48,512 nucleotides of DNA. Source: Akkermansia muciniphila. GTDB taxonomy: Bacteria; Verrucomicrobiota; Verrucomicrobiia; Verrucomicrobiales; Verrucomicrobiaceae. Below the pieces are notes generated by a model. It was not told the origin of the DNA. It worked only from the letters and a program-made list of their open reading frames with translations, and did not search any database. Positions within the stretch are counted from its first letter, which is position 1; every line of letters starts with the position of its first letter. Below are positions 15,245 through 22,813 of this stretch, in pieces. A program made the position numbers and the translations under genes. Location: positions 1 through 48,512 of the forward strand of contig CAMCWM010000015.1 of NCBI GenBank assembly GCA_945882215.1, written 5' to 3'.

Positions 15245-15338
15245 GGCAGCGTCCTGGAGTCCGCCGGCCCTCCGGCGCTTTCGAGAGTCCACCGGCCAAC
15301 GAAAGCTCCAGAGGGCTGGAGCACTCCAAAACGCTGGC
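15245..15338. repeat. Large imperfect inverted repeat in intergenic region
   Basis: Two 39-bp arms (15245-15283 and 15300-15338) are inverted copies with about 31 of 39 positions matching, separated by 16 bp. The stem would be long and stable as RNA or cruciform DNA. It fills much of the 246-bp gap between the PQQ-propeller gene (end 15366) and the pirin start (15119). Translations such as KLQRAGALQ from this sort of sequence recur in genomes of this group as far as I recall, which suggests a dispersed repeat; that was not checked. Confidence 0.7.
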
Positions 15339-15365
15339 GCGAAGAACGAAGCCCCATGGCCTGCC

Positions 15366-17687
15366 TCACTTCCCGCCCTTGATGACCTTCCGTAGAGCGC
15401 GGTAGCCGTGCTCATTGAGCAGAGCGATGGCTCCACGGTCGCTGGAGTCTCGCGCCACGTCGGAATAGGAATTGAGCGAGTTGTAAACAGACTCCATCGC
15501 GGCTTCGAGGGATTCGGCGCGGGTGGCGGGATCGTGGGACTTGTAGAGGGACTCGATGGCGCTGATGAAGTGGAAGGTGAACTCCAGGCGCTTCGCGTTG
15601 TAGAGCGTGAAGCTGCGCGAGCCTTCGCGGGCGCGAGTGTTGGCGCGATACATCTCGTTCATCGCGGTGGTGTAGAGCGTTTTGACCTCGGTGAGCCAGG
15701 CGGGCGGCGCCCCCTTCGAGTTCAAATGACGCAGCAGCATGTCCGGCGCTGGCACGCCAAGCTTGGGATCGTTTTGCGCGATGAGTTGCGCGGCTTTGTC
15801 GATGGCCTGGAAGCCCAGCCACATGCGCTCGGCCACGCCTTCGCCACACATTGGCGTGACGAGGTCGCTAAGGGCTTTTTCATCTCGGAAGTCGTTTTTC
15901 GGCAGCACCGAGGCTGCAACCGGCTCCGCTGTGACGATCTCAAAGCCAAGCTTCGCGGCCTTTTCACGAAGACGGGCCGTGATGGCGGCCACGTCGGCAT
16001 TTTCGAAGGTTTTCGCGCCTCGGAAGGCCTTGCGACCGCCAGTGTCGCCATCGACGCGAATCGGCGTGAAGGGCGCGACCTCTTTCGGAATCGCGAGGGT
16101 GGTGTAGCCGAGTTTTTTGAGTTGTTGGAGGCGCATTTCAAGCTCCGCCTCGCTCCATGACTCCTGGCCCATCGCATTGCCGGTGTAGCCATTCCACACG
16201 CGCGAGCCGCTGATAGGCTGCGAGGTGAGTTCGATGGTGGTGGGCATCGCTGCGTTCTCCGCCAGCACGGCCTTCGAGCCGCCTGCGGTCACGCAGAAGA
16301 GATTTTCGCGCGTGCGGACATAAAGCCGACCGTCAGCGATGCTCGGAGTGGCGATGATCTCCTCGCCGATGTCATTCTTTGCAAGCACCTTCAATTCTGG
16401 GCCATCTTCGAGCACGACGACGAAGCCGTTTTTGCCTGCGATGAAGACCTTGCCATCCGCCGCAACGGGTGAGGCAAAGTAATCGCCGAAATTACCAAGG
16501 CGGCTGCGATCCCAGAGTGTTTTGCCGTCCTTTGCATCGTAGCAGCTCGACATGCCGCCGCTTTTGACCAGATAGAGACGATTGTTGAACAGGAGCGGCG
16601 AGGAAAGGTTCGAGGGCGTCTTGGGATCAAGGTTCCAGAGCACATGCGTCTTCGTCACATCGCCGCTGCCGCCGCCTTTGATGGCCTGGATGATGTTTCC
16701 GCCGGCGGCCATGTTGTCGGGGCTTTGGAATGCGGTGTCGATTTCGTCGGCATCAATGAGGCCGTTCTTGTTCTTGTCTGAGGCGTCGAAGCGCTCGTGA
16801 AATTCCTTCGGCGTCTCGTCGCGAGCGAGTATTTTGTCCTGATTCGTGTCGAGCCATTCGAGCAGAGCGTGCTTCAGCGTGCGTGTGGCATCGCCATAGC
16901 TCTGCACGGCGATGTAGATGACACCGTCATGCACGACGGGCGAGGTCATGATGGTGCGCAGCAGCGTGTTGCAGGTCCAGAGTTCCTTGCCCGTGGCGGG
17001 ATCGTAGCCCTTCATCTTGCCGCTGCCGGCGACGACGAGATCGGTGCGACCGTTCGCCTCGCACAGCACGGGCAGCGCATAACCGGCGAGCATGTCCTTG
17101 CGCAGCGTCTTCCACTTTTCTTGGCCGGTTTTGGCATCGACAGCGACGAGGAAGGGCGCGAGGTCGTCATCCTGGCAGAAGATGACCAGGCCCTCATGCA
17201 CGATAGGCGACGCAGCCGCGCCCCAGTCCATCAAATAAGCCGGACGCGGCATCGAGTAGCGCCAGACTTCTTTTCCAGTCACGGAATCGAAGGCGAGTAA
17301 GCCGATGGTGCTGAAATGCAGATACACACGCTCGCCATCCGTGGCGGGAGTGGAAGCCGCGTGGCTGTTTGGCGGCGTGATGCGCGGCAGCGTGCCGGTG
17401 TCGAACTCCGACTTCCATTTCGGTGCTCCGGTGGCCGCGTCAAAGGCATGCACCGCGACTTTGGCATCGCCCGCCATGCCGGTGGCGAAGACGACACCGT
17501 TTTTCACGATGGCGGAACCGACGCCGTCACCGAGCCGTGCTTTCCACGCGATGTTTTTGTCGGCTGAGAATTCGAGCGGAATGTTTTTCGAGGCGGAGAC
17601 GCCGCTGCCGTTGGAACCGCGAAACTGCGCCCAGTCCTCCGCGTGAATCGTGATGACGAGCAGAACAAGGATGAGAAGAGTTTTCAT
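15366..17687 (-). CDS. Secreted PQQ-like beta-propeller protein with EF-hand insertion
   Basis: Starting at the ATG at 17687 (signal peptide ending IHA|ED) the protein has 773 residues. It opens with WAQFRGSNGSGVSASKNIPLEF, the standard start of exported PQQ_2 propellers. Repeated blades with TGAPKW, TGKEVWRYS, TGQEKWKTL and DGKTLWDRS follow to about residue 490. Within them, residues about 279-315 hold two EF-hand loops (DTNQDKILARDE and DKNKNGLIDADE), a likely Ca2+ site. The C-terminal 270 residues are helical, have no recognised domain and are not part of the propeller. The PQQ-specific ligands of dehydrogenases are not evident, so it is probably a scaffold or sensor and not a redox enzyme. 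Confidence 0.85.
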   Translation of the reverse strand: MKTLLILVLLVITIHAEDWAQFRGSNGSGVSASKNIPLEFSADKNIAWKARLGDGVGSAIVKNGVVFATGMAGDAKVAVHAFDAATGAPKWKSEFDTGTLPRITPPNSHAASTPATDGERVYLHFSTIGLLAFDSVTGKEVWRYSMPRPAYLMDWGAAASPIVHEGLVIFCQDDDLAPFLVAVDAKTGQEKWKTLRKDMLAGYALPVLCEANGRTDLVVAGSGKMKGYDPATGKELWTCNTLLRTIMTSPVVHDGVIYIAVQSYGDATRTLKHALLEWLDTNQDKILARDETPKEFHERFDASDKNKNGLIDADEIDTAFQSPDNMAAGGNIIQAIKGGGSGDVTKTHVLWNLDPKTPSNLSSPLLFNNRLYLVKSGGMSSCYDAKDGKTLWDRSRLGNFGDYFASPVAADGKVFIAGKNGFVVVLEDGPELKVLAKNDIGEEIIATPSIADGRLYVRTRENLFCVTAGGSKAVLAENAAMPTTIELTSQPISGSRVWNGYTGNAMGQESWSEAELEMRLQQLKKLGYTTLAIPKEVAPFTPIRVDGDTGGRKAFRGAKTFENADVAAITARLREKAAKLGFEIVTAEPVAASVLPKNDFRDEKALSDLVTPMCGEGVAERMWLGFQAIDKAAQLIAQNDPKLGVPAPDMLLRHLNSKGAPPAWLTEVKTLYTTAMNEMYRANTRAREGSRSFTLYNAKRLEFTFHFISAIESLYKSHDPATRAESLEAAMESVYNSLNSYSDVARDSSDRGAIALLNEHGYRALRKVIKGGK

Positions 17688-17790
17688 GCGGCCTGAACCA
17701 TACGCGCCGGAATGAAGCCACATATCAGCCCCGCTTGTTCATGCCAAGAAGCCTCTTGGCGGCAAGCCAGTGCTGTGGCAAAATGCCGCC

Positions 17791-18150
17791 ATGTCAGCCA
17801 CCGCCGCTTTCGCCTACCTCGACTCGCGCACCGAACGCACGGGCGATGAAGTGTCGGCCGACCGCTTCCGGCTGATCGCGGACAAAATCGAGGCTGATCC
17901 GTCACTGCTGAGCATCCCGTTGGGAAACATCGAGAGGTGGCTTTCTCAGGGACATCGTAGTGTCAAACGACTGGAAGGTTGGCGCTCGATGCTGCTGGAA
18001 GCACAAAACACCAAGAAAGGCATGGATGGGTTGCTTTCCTTGCTGCGCGACCAATCTGGGGAGGCGCTGCTTTGGAAGGGTTTCTCGCCGTTTCCAGGCA
18101 TCCTGAACAATGAAGAGCTGGAGCGTCTCTCATGGAAATCTCGACATTGA
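17791..18150 (+). CDS. Small protein paired with nucleotidyltransferase (possible antitoxin-like partner)
   Basis: A 119-residue soluble protein from the ATG at 17791, with no signal peptide or membrane segment. It is predicted largely helical, with RLIADKIEADPSLLSIPLGNIERWLSQG, then RLEGWRSMLLEA. I do not recognise a named domain. It overlaps the downstream nucleotidyltransferase gene by 19 bp, the arrangement of a two-gene module. Similar small proteins occur before such nucleotidyltransferases in other bacteria as far as I recall. Role inferred from position only. Confidence 0.7.
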   Translation: MSATAAFAYLDSRTERTGDEVSADRFRLIADKIEADPSLLSIPLGNIERWLSQGHRSVKRLEGWRSMLLEAQNTKKGMDGLLSLLRDQSGEALLWKGFSPFPGILNNEELERLSWKSRH

Positions 18151-18713
18151 CTCATTTGCTGCGTTCTGTTCGTGAGTCAGCGCCGGACAGAAAGATTATT
18201 GTTTTCGGATCATCCTCATTGTTTGCTTCTTTTCCAGATGTTGATCCCGAGTTGCTAGGGACAGCCATCACGCTCGACGCTGACTTTTTCATCGATCCTG
18301 ACGACCAGACCCTGCGTGAGAAACTGGAATCAAATTTTGGCGAGAATCACGCCTTCCACAACGCCACCGGTCACTACGGCGACTTCGTGGACCTGCGTCT
18401 CTCGGAATCGTTTCCGTCAGGCTGGCGTGAACGGCTGGTGACGATGCAGGGCTTTGAAAAAGTCTTCGCCCTGGAGCCTGTGGACATGGCGGTGACGAAG
18501 GTGGCGGCCACGGCACGCTCGCGGCTGTGGCGCAGGCTTGGCAAGGGAGGCGTGGAGCGCGGCATGAAGGACATCAATACCATCGTGGCCTTGCTCAAAG
18601 GCGGGCGCATGAGCCTCGCCACGTTGAAGAAACGCCTGGATGGCATGGATTACGAGCCTTCGCTCATCGTCGAGTGCTCGCAGGTGATGCGCGAGATCGA
18701 GGCACTCGTCTAA
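18132..18713 (+). CDS. DUF6036/AbiEii-like nucleotidyltransferase
   Basis: A 193-residue protein with the nucleotidyltransferase signature GSSSLFASFP (Gly26-Ser29) and the metal-binding Asp pair in TLDADFF (Asp49/Asp51). The C-terminal part (DMAVTKVAATARS ... DINTIVALLKGG) resembles the substrate region of AbiEii/DUF6036 proteins. These are often the toxin or modifying partner of two-gene modules. The 19-bp overlap with the preceding gene supports co-translation. The first 200 bases are less GC-rich than the surroundings. It ends on overlapping stop codons with the convergent DUF1501 gene. Confidence 0.75.
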   Translation: MEISTLTHLLRSVRESAPDRKIIVFGSSSLFASFPDVDPELLGTAITLDADFFIDPDDQTLREKLESNFGENHAFHNATGHYGDFVDLRLSESFPSGWRERLVTMQGFEKVFALEPVDMAVTKVAATARSRLWRRLGKGGVERGMKDINTIVALLKGGRMSLATLKKRLDGMDYEPSLIVECSQVMREIEALV

Positions 18714-20143
18714 CCGAACAACTCAGTCAGCGGCTTGCCTTCATCGAGCAGGTTGTAGGCTCGACCGAGCTTGTCTTTGGCTTCGAGGTTGTCGATGCCC
18801 ATGGCGTAATAGACGGTCTTGGTGATGTCCTCGGGGCGAATCGGCCTGTCCTTCGGTAATTCGGCCCGTGCGTCGGTTTCTCCGACGACCTGGCCGCCTT
18901 TGATGCCCGCGCCGGCCATCAGGACGCTCATGCAGGCGGTCCAGTGATCGCGACCGGCACCGAGGGGGCCACCGCTGCGGCGGTCGCCCACTTTTGGCAT
19001 GCGGCCCATCTCGCTGGTGACGAGCACGAGCGTTTCATCAAGCAATCCGCGTGAGGAGAGGTCTTCGAGGAAGGCGGAGAAGCCGCGGTCGAACTGCGGC
19101 AAGAGGTTATCGCGCAGGCAGTTGAAGTTGTTGCCATGCGTGTCCCAGCCACCGGCGCTTTTGCATTTCTTGTGCAGGCCTTCGTCTTCCTTCCAGAACA
19201 CCGTGATGAAGGGTACGCCCGCCTCGACCATGCGCCGCGCCATGAGCAGGCTCATGCCGTTGATGTCCTGGCCGTAGCGCTCACGCAGGGCCAGCGGCTC
19301 GGACTTGATGTCGAAGGCGTTTGCGGTGCCGCTGGAGGAAAGCAGGTCAAAGGCGCGCTCCTGCTGCTTCATGTAGTTTTGGATGGCCATTTCGTGGTCC
19401 AGCTCTCGACGCGCGTCATTCATCGCCGCCAGCAGCGCCTTGCGGTCCTGCATGCGCGCTGCGGTCATGTCGCCGCCCATGGAAATCGTCGGCGCGGCAA
19501 AGTTCAGCGGCTCGTCGAAGCTGCCCGTCAGCAAAAAAGGATCGAACTCCATGCCGATGCGGCCCGCGAATTGCCCTGGGCGCGTGTACGGCAGCTTGCT
19601 GGGCTTGTGCGGCAGCGTGATGAGCGAGGGCAGCGATGGATGCTGCGGACGCTTCATCGCCACGACGCTGCCCATGTAAGGCCAGTCTTCGGGATACGGG
19701 CGGCGGTCGTTGCCCTGCTGCTTGAAGGTGATGTCAGGCGCGTGGCCGGTGAGGTTGTAATAATAACCGGCGTGATGATCACCAGTGGCCTGTCCGCCAT
19801 CGGTGATGCCGTGAACCATGGCAAAGTGGTGCGCTTGTTTGGAGAGCAGCGGCAGATGCTCGCACAGGCGAATGTCATCACCGGTGGTACGGATGGGTTT
19901 GAACTCACCGCGATACTCCAGCGGAGCCTCGGGTTTCATATCCCACATGTCGATGTGCGAAGCGCCGCCGCAGAGAAAGAACAGCACGGTCGATTTCGCC
20001 GGCTTCGCGAGCGTGGGCGACGCGACCGCAGGTCCGGTCGAGGCACGCACGCCCCCTTTGAAGCCGAGAGACGCCAAACCCATCGTCGAGGCCGTGAGAA
20101 AGGCCCGGCGGTCCATGGAGGGACGAAACAGCGGTGATGGCAT
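18710..20143 (-). CDS. Tat-exported DUF1501 (sulfatase-fold) protein
   Basis: A 477-residue protein. MDRRAFLTASTMGLASLG is a Tat signal; the ATG at 20116 directly before it is an alternative start. The body has DUF1501 marks: VLFFLCGGASHIDMWDMKPEAP, HLPLLSKQAHHFAMVHGI, GGWDTHGNNFNCLRDNLLP, VTSEMGRMPKVGDRRSGG and GRDHW. Large paralogue sets of this family occur in Planctomycetes and Verrucomicrobia, usually beside DUF1553/DUF1549 cytochrome-type partners. No such partner is adjacent here. The fold is alkaline-phosphatase/sulfatase-like; the reaction is unknown. It is divergent from the LysR gene (87-bp gap). Confidence 0.9.
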   Translation of the reverse strand: MPSPLFRPSMDRRAFLTASTMGLASLGFKGGVRASTGPAVASPTLAKPAKSTVLFFLCGGASHIDMWDMKPEAPLEYRGEFKPIRTTGDDIRLCEHLPLLSKQAHHFAMVHGITDGGQATGDHHAGYYYNLTGHAPDITFKQQGNDRRPYPEDWPYMGSVVAMKRPQHPSLPSLITLPHKPSKLPYTRPGQFAGRIGMEFDPFLLTGSFDEPLNFAAPTISMGGDMTAARMQDRKALLAAMNDARRELDHEMAIQNYMKQQERAFDLLSSSGTANAFDIKSEPLALRERYGQDINGMSLLMARRMVEAGVPFITVFWKEDEGLHKKCKSAGGWDTHGNNFNCLRDNLLPQFDRGFSAFLEDLSSRGLLDETLVLVTSEMGRMPKVGDRRSGGPLGAGRDHWTACMSVLMAGAGIKGGQVVGETDARAELPKDRPIRPEDITKTVYYAMGIDNLEAKDKLGRAYNLLDEGKPLTELFG

Positions 20144-20230
20144 GACGGCAGCTTTGTACGTTCACAAACCCGCCGCCTTGCTCTCAGGCGGGAGATTTGC
20201 GCAATGAGCCGGTCTGTGGTCTGATCTGGC

Positions 20231-21130
20231 GTGGAATTTCACCAGCTTCGTTACTTCATCGCCGCCGCCGAAGATTTGAGCATTTCGGGCGCTGCGAAGC
20301 GCCTGCACGTCACGCAGCCAGCTTTAAGCCGTCAGATCGCCGTGCTGGAGGCGGAGCTGGGCGTGCCGTTGTTCGACCGCATCCGCAAACGCATCCACCT
20401 CACCGACGCGGGCCGCTTTTTTCTGCCAAAGGCGCGGCAAATCGTCTGCGACGCTGAAACAGGTGCGCAGCAGTTGCGCGAGCAGTTTGGCAAAGCACGC
20501 CGCACACTGCGACTCGGCTTCCTCACGCCAGTGCTCGATGATCTCGTCGCCCCAGCAGTGCGCGAGTTCCGGCAGCGGCATCCGAACGCGCAGGTGAGCC
20601 TGTTTGAGCTGCCACCGCGCGCGCAGCTTGACCGCCTGCGCAATCATGAGCTCGACGCTGCCATCCTCGGCAACCTCGACGAACGCGACCGCGCCCATTT
20701 CGACATCCGCCGTCTCTCCCGCAACAAAATGGCCGCCGTGCTGCCCGAGGATCATGCGTTGGCGAAGAAGAAGTCGATCAAATTGGCCGCGCTGAAGAAC
20801 GAACGCTGGGTTTCGCTCTCCGACGCCTTCTTTCCCGGTCGTCGTGAGTTCTTGCGCGGCATGTGCCAGGCCGCCGGGTTCGAGCCGGACATTGTCAGCG
20901 AGGTCGATTCGCTTTCCATGATGCTGGGGGCCGTCACCTCAGGCGAAGGCGTCGCCGTGATGCCTGCACATGCGGGAAAACTGCCGCATGGCGGCTGCGT
21001 CATCGTTCCACTCGCATCACCAGTGCCAACGTCGGAGCTGCTACTTGTGCTGCCAAAACAAGAATCCAGCCGTGAACTCACAACGCTGACGACTTTGATC
21101 GCCGAAAACGCGGTGCGCCTCACTAAATAG
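20231..21130 (+). CDS. LysR family transcriptional regulator
   Basis: A 299-residue protein starting at GTG 20231. The N-terminal winged helix-turn-helix reads HQLRYFIAAAEDLSISGAAKRLHVTQPALSRQI, very close to the family consensus. A linker helix and a two-lobed effector domain follow (LRLGFLTPVLDDLVAPAVREF and, later, AVTSGEGVAVMPAHAG). It acts in the cytoplasm on DNA, often on the divergently placed gene; here that is the DUF1501 gene across an 87-bp space. The effector is unknown. Confidence 0.93.
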   Translation: MEFHQLRYFIAAAEDLSISGAAKRLHVTQPALSRQIAVLEAELGVPLFDRIRKRIHLTDAGRFFLPKARQIVCDAETGAQQLREQFGKARRTLRLGFLTPVLDDLVAPAVREFRQRHPNAQVSLFELPPRAQLDRLRNHELDAAILGNLDERDRAHFDIRRLSRNKMAAVLPEDHALAKKKSIKLAALKNERWVSLSDAFFPGRREFLRGMCQAAGFEPDIVSEVDSLSMMLGAVTSGEGVAVMPAHAGKLPHGGCVIVPLASPVPTSELLLVLPKQESSRELTTLTTLIAENAVRLTK

Positions 21131-21141
21131 ATCTCCATTAA

Positions 21142-21402
21142 ATGACACCAGAAGACATGAGCTATTATCGCGAGCTAGCTCACCTCGCTTTAACCGGCGA
21201 CGATGCAAACATGAGCAGATATGCCCAAGCGTTGATACGTCTTTTAGACAAAAGAGCTCGTCTTGTTTCCGCCTCACGTATTTCTGAAATCGACGAGCAA
21301 ATAAAATACGAGTCACGGCAGATTGAGCGTTGGCGTAGCACATCTCCGCGTCCTGAACGCCTAGCAAAACTAGTTGATATTCGCCTCAACCGATCAAACT
21401 GA
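21142..21402 (+). CDS. Small hypothetical protein
   Basis: An 86-residue ORF 11 bp after the LysR stop. It is polar and helical with no signal or membrane segment (MSYYRELAHLALTGDDANMSRYAQALIRLLDK). Start could also be the ATG at 21157. The region to 21596 has visibly more A and T than its neighbours, hinting at a different origin. Not recognised. Confidence 0.5.
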   Translation: MTPEDMSYYRELAHLALTGDDANMSRYAQALIRLLDKRARLVSASRISEIDEQIKYESRQIERWRSTSPRPERLAKLVDIRLNRSN

Positions 21403-21413
21403 AATTCATTCCT

Positions 21414-21596
21414 ATGCTGGGCAAACTTCCTTGGATCGTTTATCAGTCGCTCGCATCCATCTTGAAGAAAGGTGGTTGGCCTTTGGTTCTTCTCGTTGTC
21501 GGCCTTATCGCCAAAGGGGCCATATCAACATACGAGGGACTAAAAAAGTATGTCGACGAGTGGACATCAGAAAGTGACAAGCCAAAGGATACATAA
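21414..21596 (+). CDS. Small single-pass membrane protein
   Basis: A 60-residue ORF 11 bp after the preceding small gene. One hydrophobic segment (about residues 21-38, GWPLVLLVVGLIAKGAIST) is followed by a charged tail (YVDEWTSESDKPKDT), so an inner-membrane peptide with a soluble tail is plausible. It might form a pair with the upstream ORF. Not recognised; small size limits confidence. Confidence 0.45.
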   Translation: MLGKLPWIVYQSLASILKKGGWPLVLLVVGLIAKGAISTYEGLKKYVDEWTSESDKPKDT

Positions 21597-21649
21597 CCTC
21601 TGGTGGGGAGTGTTTATGCGTTCTTGCTGCTGAACAATAAAGACGCCAT

Positions 21650-22444
21650 TTAGCCAAGCCGCTCCGCCGTTGGCGCACGGAACTGGGGCAAATCGGCGAG
21701 GATGTTCTGGCTGCGCATGAGCGTTTCGCCGATGAGAAGTGAGTCAGCACCGGCCTCGGCGAGGCGGAGGGCGTCGGCGGGAGTTTTGATGCCGCTTTCG
21801 GAGACGAGGACGATGTCGTCGGGCACTTCTTCGGCGAGCTGCTCGGTGATGGCGAGATCAACGGTGAAGCTCTTCAAGTTGCGGTTGTTCACGCCGATGA
21901 TGCGGGCGTCGGTGGCGAGAGCGCGTTCGAGTTCGGGAAGGTCGTGAACCTCGACGAGGGCGTCGAGCTGGAAGGTCTGGGCGACTTCGAGCAGGTGCTC
22001 GAGCGTGGGTTGATCGAGCGCGGCGACGATGAGGAGGATGGCATCCGCTCCGGCGACGACGGCCTCAAAGATCTGCGCCTCGTGGATGATGAAATCTTTG
22101 CGCAGGCAGGGAATGTCGAGCTGCTCGCGAATGAGGGTGAGGTAGTCGAGGCGGCCCTGGAAGTACTTTTCGTCTGTGAGCACGGAGATGGCGCTGGCAC
22201 CGGCCTTTTCATAGCCACGGGCGATGGTGAGCGGGTCGAAATCGGCGGCGATGGTGCCGACGGAGGGAGAGGCACGTTTGACCTCGGCGATGATGCTCAG
22301 GCGGGTGGGGTCGGCGCGCAGGGCGTCATAAAAGGAGCGCACGTCATCGCGCAGGGCGGCGGCGGCGCGGAGTTTTTCAGCGCGGGGCAGCAGGCGTTGC
22401 AGTTCGGTGTGCTTGTGGGCGATGATTTCGTCCAGCTTGTTCAT
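21650..22444 (-). CDS. trpC: Indole-3-glycerol phosphate synthase
   Basis: A 264-residue TIM-barrel enzyme from ATG 22444; an open extension to 22549 lacks family similarity. Key blocks: IIAEVKRASPSVGTI (Glu54 and Lys56), VLTDEKYFQG, CLRKDFIIHEAQI (general acid Lys116), LVEVHDLPELERAL, IIGVNNRNLKSF, VSESGIKTP and LLIGETLMRS. It converts 1-(2-carboxyphenylamino)-1-deoxyribulose 5-phosphate to indole-3-glycerol phosphate in tryptophan synthesis. No other trp gene is adjacent, so the pathway is dispersed in this genome. Divergent from the ACP gene. Confidence 0.95.
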   Translation of the reverse strand: MNKLDEIIAHKHTELQRLLPRAEKLRAAAALRDDVRSFYDALRADPTRLSIIAEVKRASPSVGTIAADFDPLTIARGYEKAGASAISVLTDEKYFQGRLDYLTLIREQLDIPCLRKDFIIHEAQIFEAVVAGADAILLIVAALDQPTLEHLLEVAQTFQLDALVEVHDLPELERALATDARIIGVNNRNLKSFTVDLAITEQLAEEVPDDIVLVSESGIKTPADALRLAEAGADSLLIGETLMRSQNILADLPQFRAPTAERLG

Positions 22445-22552
22445 GGGGCGCGCATGGTGGCGGCGGTCTGGCATCACGCAACCTCTCATGCGGGCAAAAT
22501 ACGCATGCAGGGGATTCTTGACGCGGGGCATGATAAAGGCTCTTTCCAATCA

Positions 22553-22813
22553 ATGCCCGAAGCTCCCATCACACCCGCAACCGTGATCGAACTGCTCACC
22601 ACCGAACACATCCTCGAACCGCAGGGGCCGATCTCGGCGGACACGGATCTTTTCTCGATGGGACTCGACTCGATGGCGATGATGCAACTGCTGCTGCAGA
22701 TCGAGGAGCGGTTCCGGCTGACGGTGAATCCTGCGGAGATGACACGCGAGCGTTTTGCCACAGCGGGGGCGCTGGCCACGTTTCTGGGTGAAAAACGCCG
22801 CCTCGCCGCCTGA
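22553..22813 (+). CDS. Acyl carrier protein
   Basis: An 86-residue protein from ATG 22553. The core DLFSMGLDSMAMMQLLLQIEERF matches carrier proteins, with the phosphopantetheine attachment Ser40 in the DSM motif. It is not the fatty-acid-synthesis ACP in style: the helix II region is less acidic and no fab genes are near. The stop and the next start share a base (TGATG at 22811-22815), so the carrier and the condensation-type protein are translated together and are likely partners. The 5' region (22445-22552) is shared with trpC divergently. Confidence 0.88.
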   Translation: MPEAPITPATVIELLTTEHILEPQGPISADTDLFSMGLDSMAMMQLLLQIEERFRLTVNPAEMTRERFATAGALATFLGEKRRLAA

